Program-made: the position numbers and the translations under genes
Notes under the pieces: generated by a model
Database searches by the model: none
Seen by the model: only the letters and a program-made list of their open reading frames with translations
Told to the model about the DNA's origin: nothing
Part shown: positions 63,623 through 64,000 of the stretch, piece by piece
How positions within the stretch are numbered: the first letter of the stretch is position 1
How the letters are laid out: every line of letters starts with the position of its first letter
Assembly (NCBI GenBank): GCA_963989385.1
Contig: OZ022514.1
Coordinates: 26,205,222 to 26,269,221, forward strand
DNA length: 64,000 bases
Reading direction: 5' to 3'
Source of the DNA: Ctena decussata
Taxonomy: Eukaryota; Mollusca; Bivalvia; Lucinida; Lucinidae

Positions 63623-64000
63623 AACTTCATATGATAAACAAATGTTATACACTTGGTCATTTCATAAAAAAATTATGAAACTCACCGAAAGTTTATTTCA
63701 TAAATTCAATATCAAACGACGACAACAATTTTCAAAGAGGGAGACACACACAAAAAATAGACCTGATTAACTTTTAACAAAGTTGAATGCTGATATGCAT
63801 TTGAAAAGAGTATTTTCTCTTATCATAATTTCGAAGATTTTGTACAGAAAGTTTTTTTTTGCGGTTTTCATTGCTGCTTATGAGTGGTAATGATAGGTCT
63901 AGGCATCAAATATTTCAGAGTATCACCTCATTCTTCAGAGTATCACCTTCCATGCATACGTCAATATAATAGAAGGTTTAGAAGTCCTGAGGATACCACT
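63623..64000. other. End of the window, nothing recognised
   Basis: AT-rich DNA. A short tandem pair, TTCAGAGTATCACCT, lies at 63914-63948. Confidence 0.4.

Overview
The window looks like nuclear DNA of a marine bivalve mollusc, probably a heterodont (clam-type) species. It is AT-rich, its introns are long with GT-AG borders, there are no operons, and it is dense in transposable elements. Several repeat types are familiar to me from bivalve genomes: a GAGCCGCG palindromic MITE, a (GGCGTC)n element with TAGCTCACCTGA ends, tRNA-derived SINEs, and Penelope-like and CR1/L2-like retroelements. The species assignment rests on memory of these families and was not tested by a search.

From 1 to about 38 kb I find no host gene. 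This part is layered mobile DNA: two degenerate Penelope-type reverse transcriptases (1-1440 and 4493-5840), two copies of one SINE, a 1.5 kb element with inverted ends (7069-8595), a CR1/L2-like LINE whose 5' part is inverted, with an intact 440-aa RT segment (9035-11225), a 1.5 kb imperfect palindrome (13160-14640), a mariner-type element with 32-bp inverted ends (23717-25078), a 224-bp foldback (27086-27309), and a 3.7 kb element (30567-34263). The 3.7 kb element has near-identical 61-bp inverted ends beginning CACTGTG and is flanked by a 5-bp target duplication. The same host repeat occurs uninterrupted at 17.6-18.4 kb, so the insertion site can be read directly.

From 38.27 to 58.26 kb lies one convincing host gene on the + strand. 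Its nine coding exons, all joined in phase 1, encode a 674-residue type I membrane protein: signal peptide, four cysteine-bonded Ig domains (one exon each), a fifth Ig-like domain without cysteines, a transmembrane helix, and a short tail with spaced tyrosines. It reads as an Ig-superfamily adhesion or recognition receptor. Its introns hold six copies of a palindromic MITE, 27-bp and 42-bp minisatellites, a perfect 73-bp hairpin, a decayed mariner transposase, and a hairpin-ended repeat that runs almost to the exon 4 splice acceptor.

From 58.3 kb to the end I see only repeats: a second copy of that hairpin-ended repeat, two tandem arrays (units of about 160 and 149 bp), and a SINE with a perfect 11-bp target duplication. 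No tRNA, rRNA, CRISPR or bacterial features are present.
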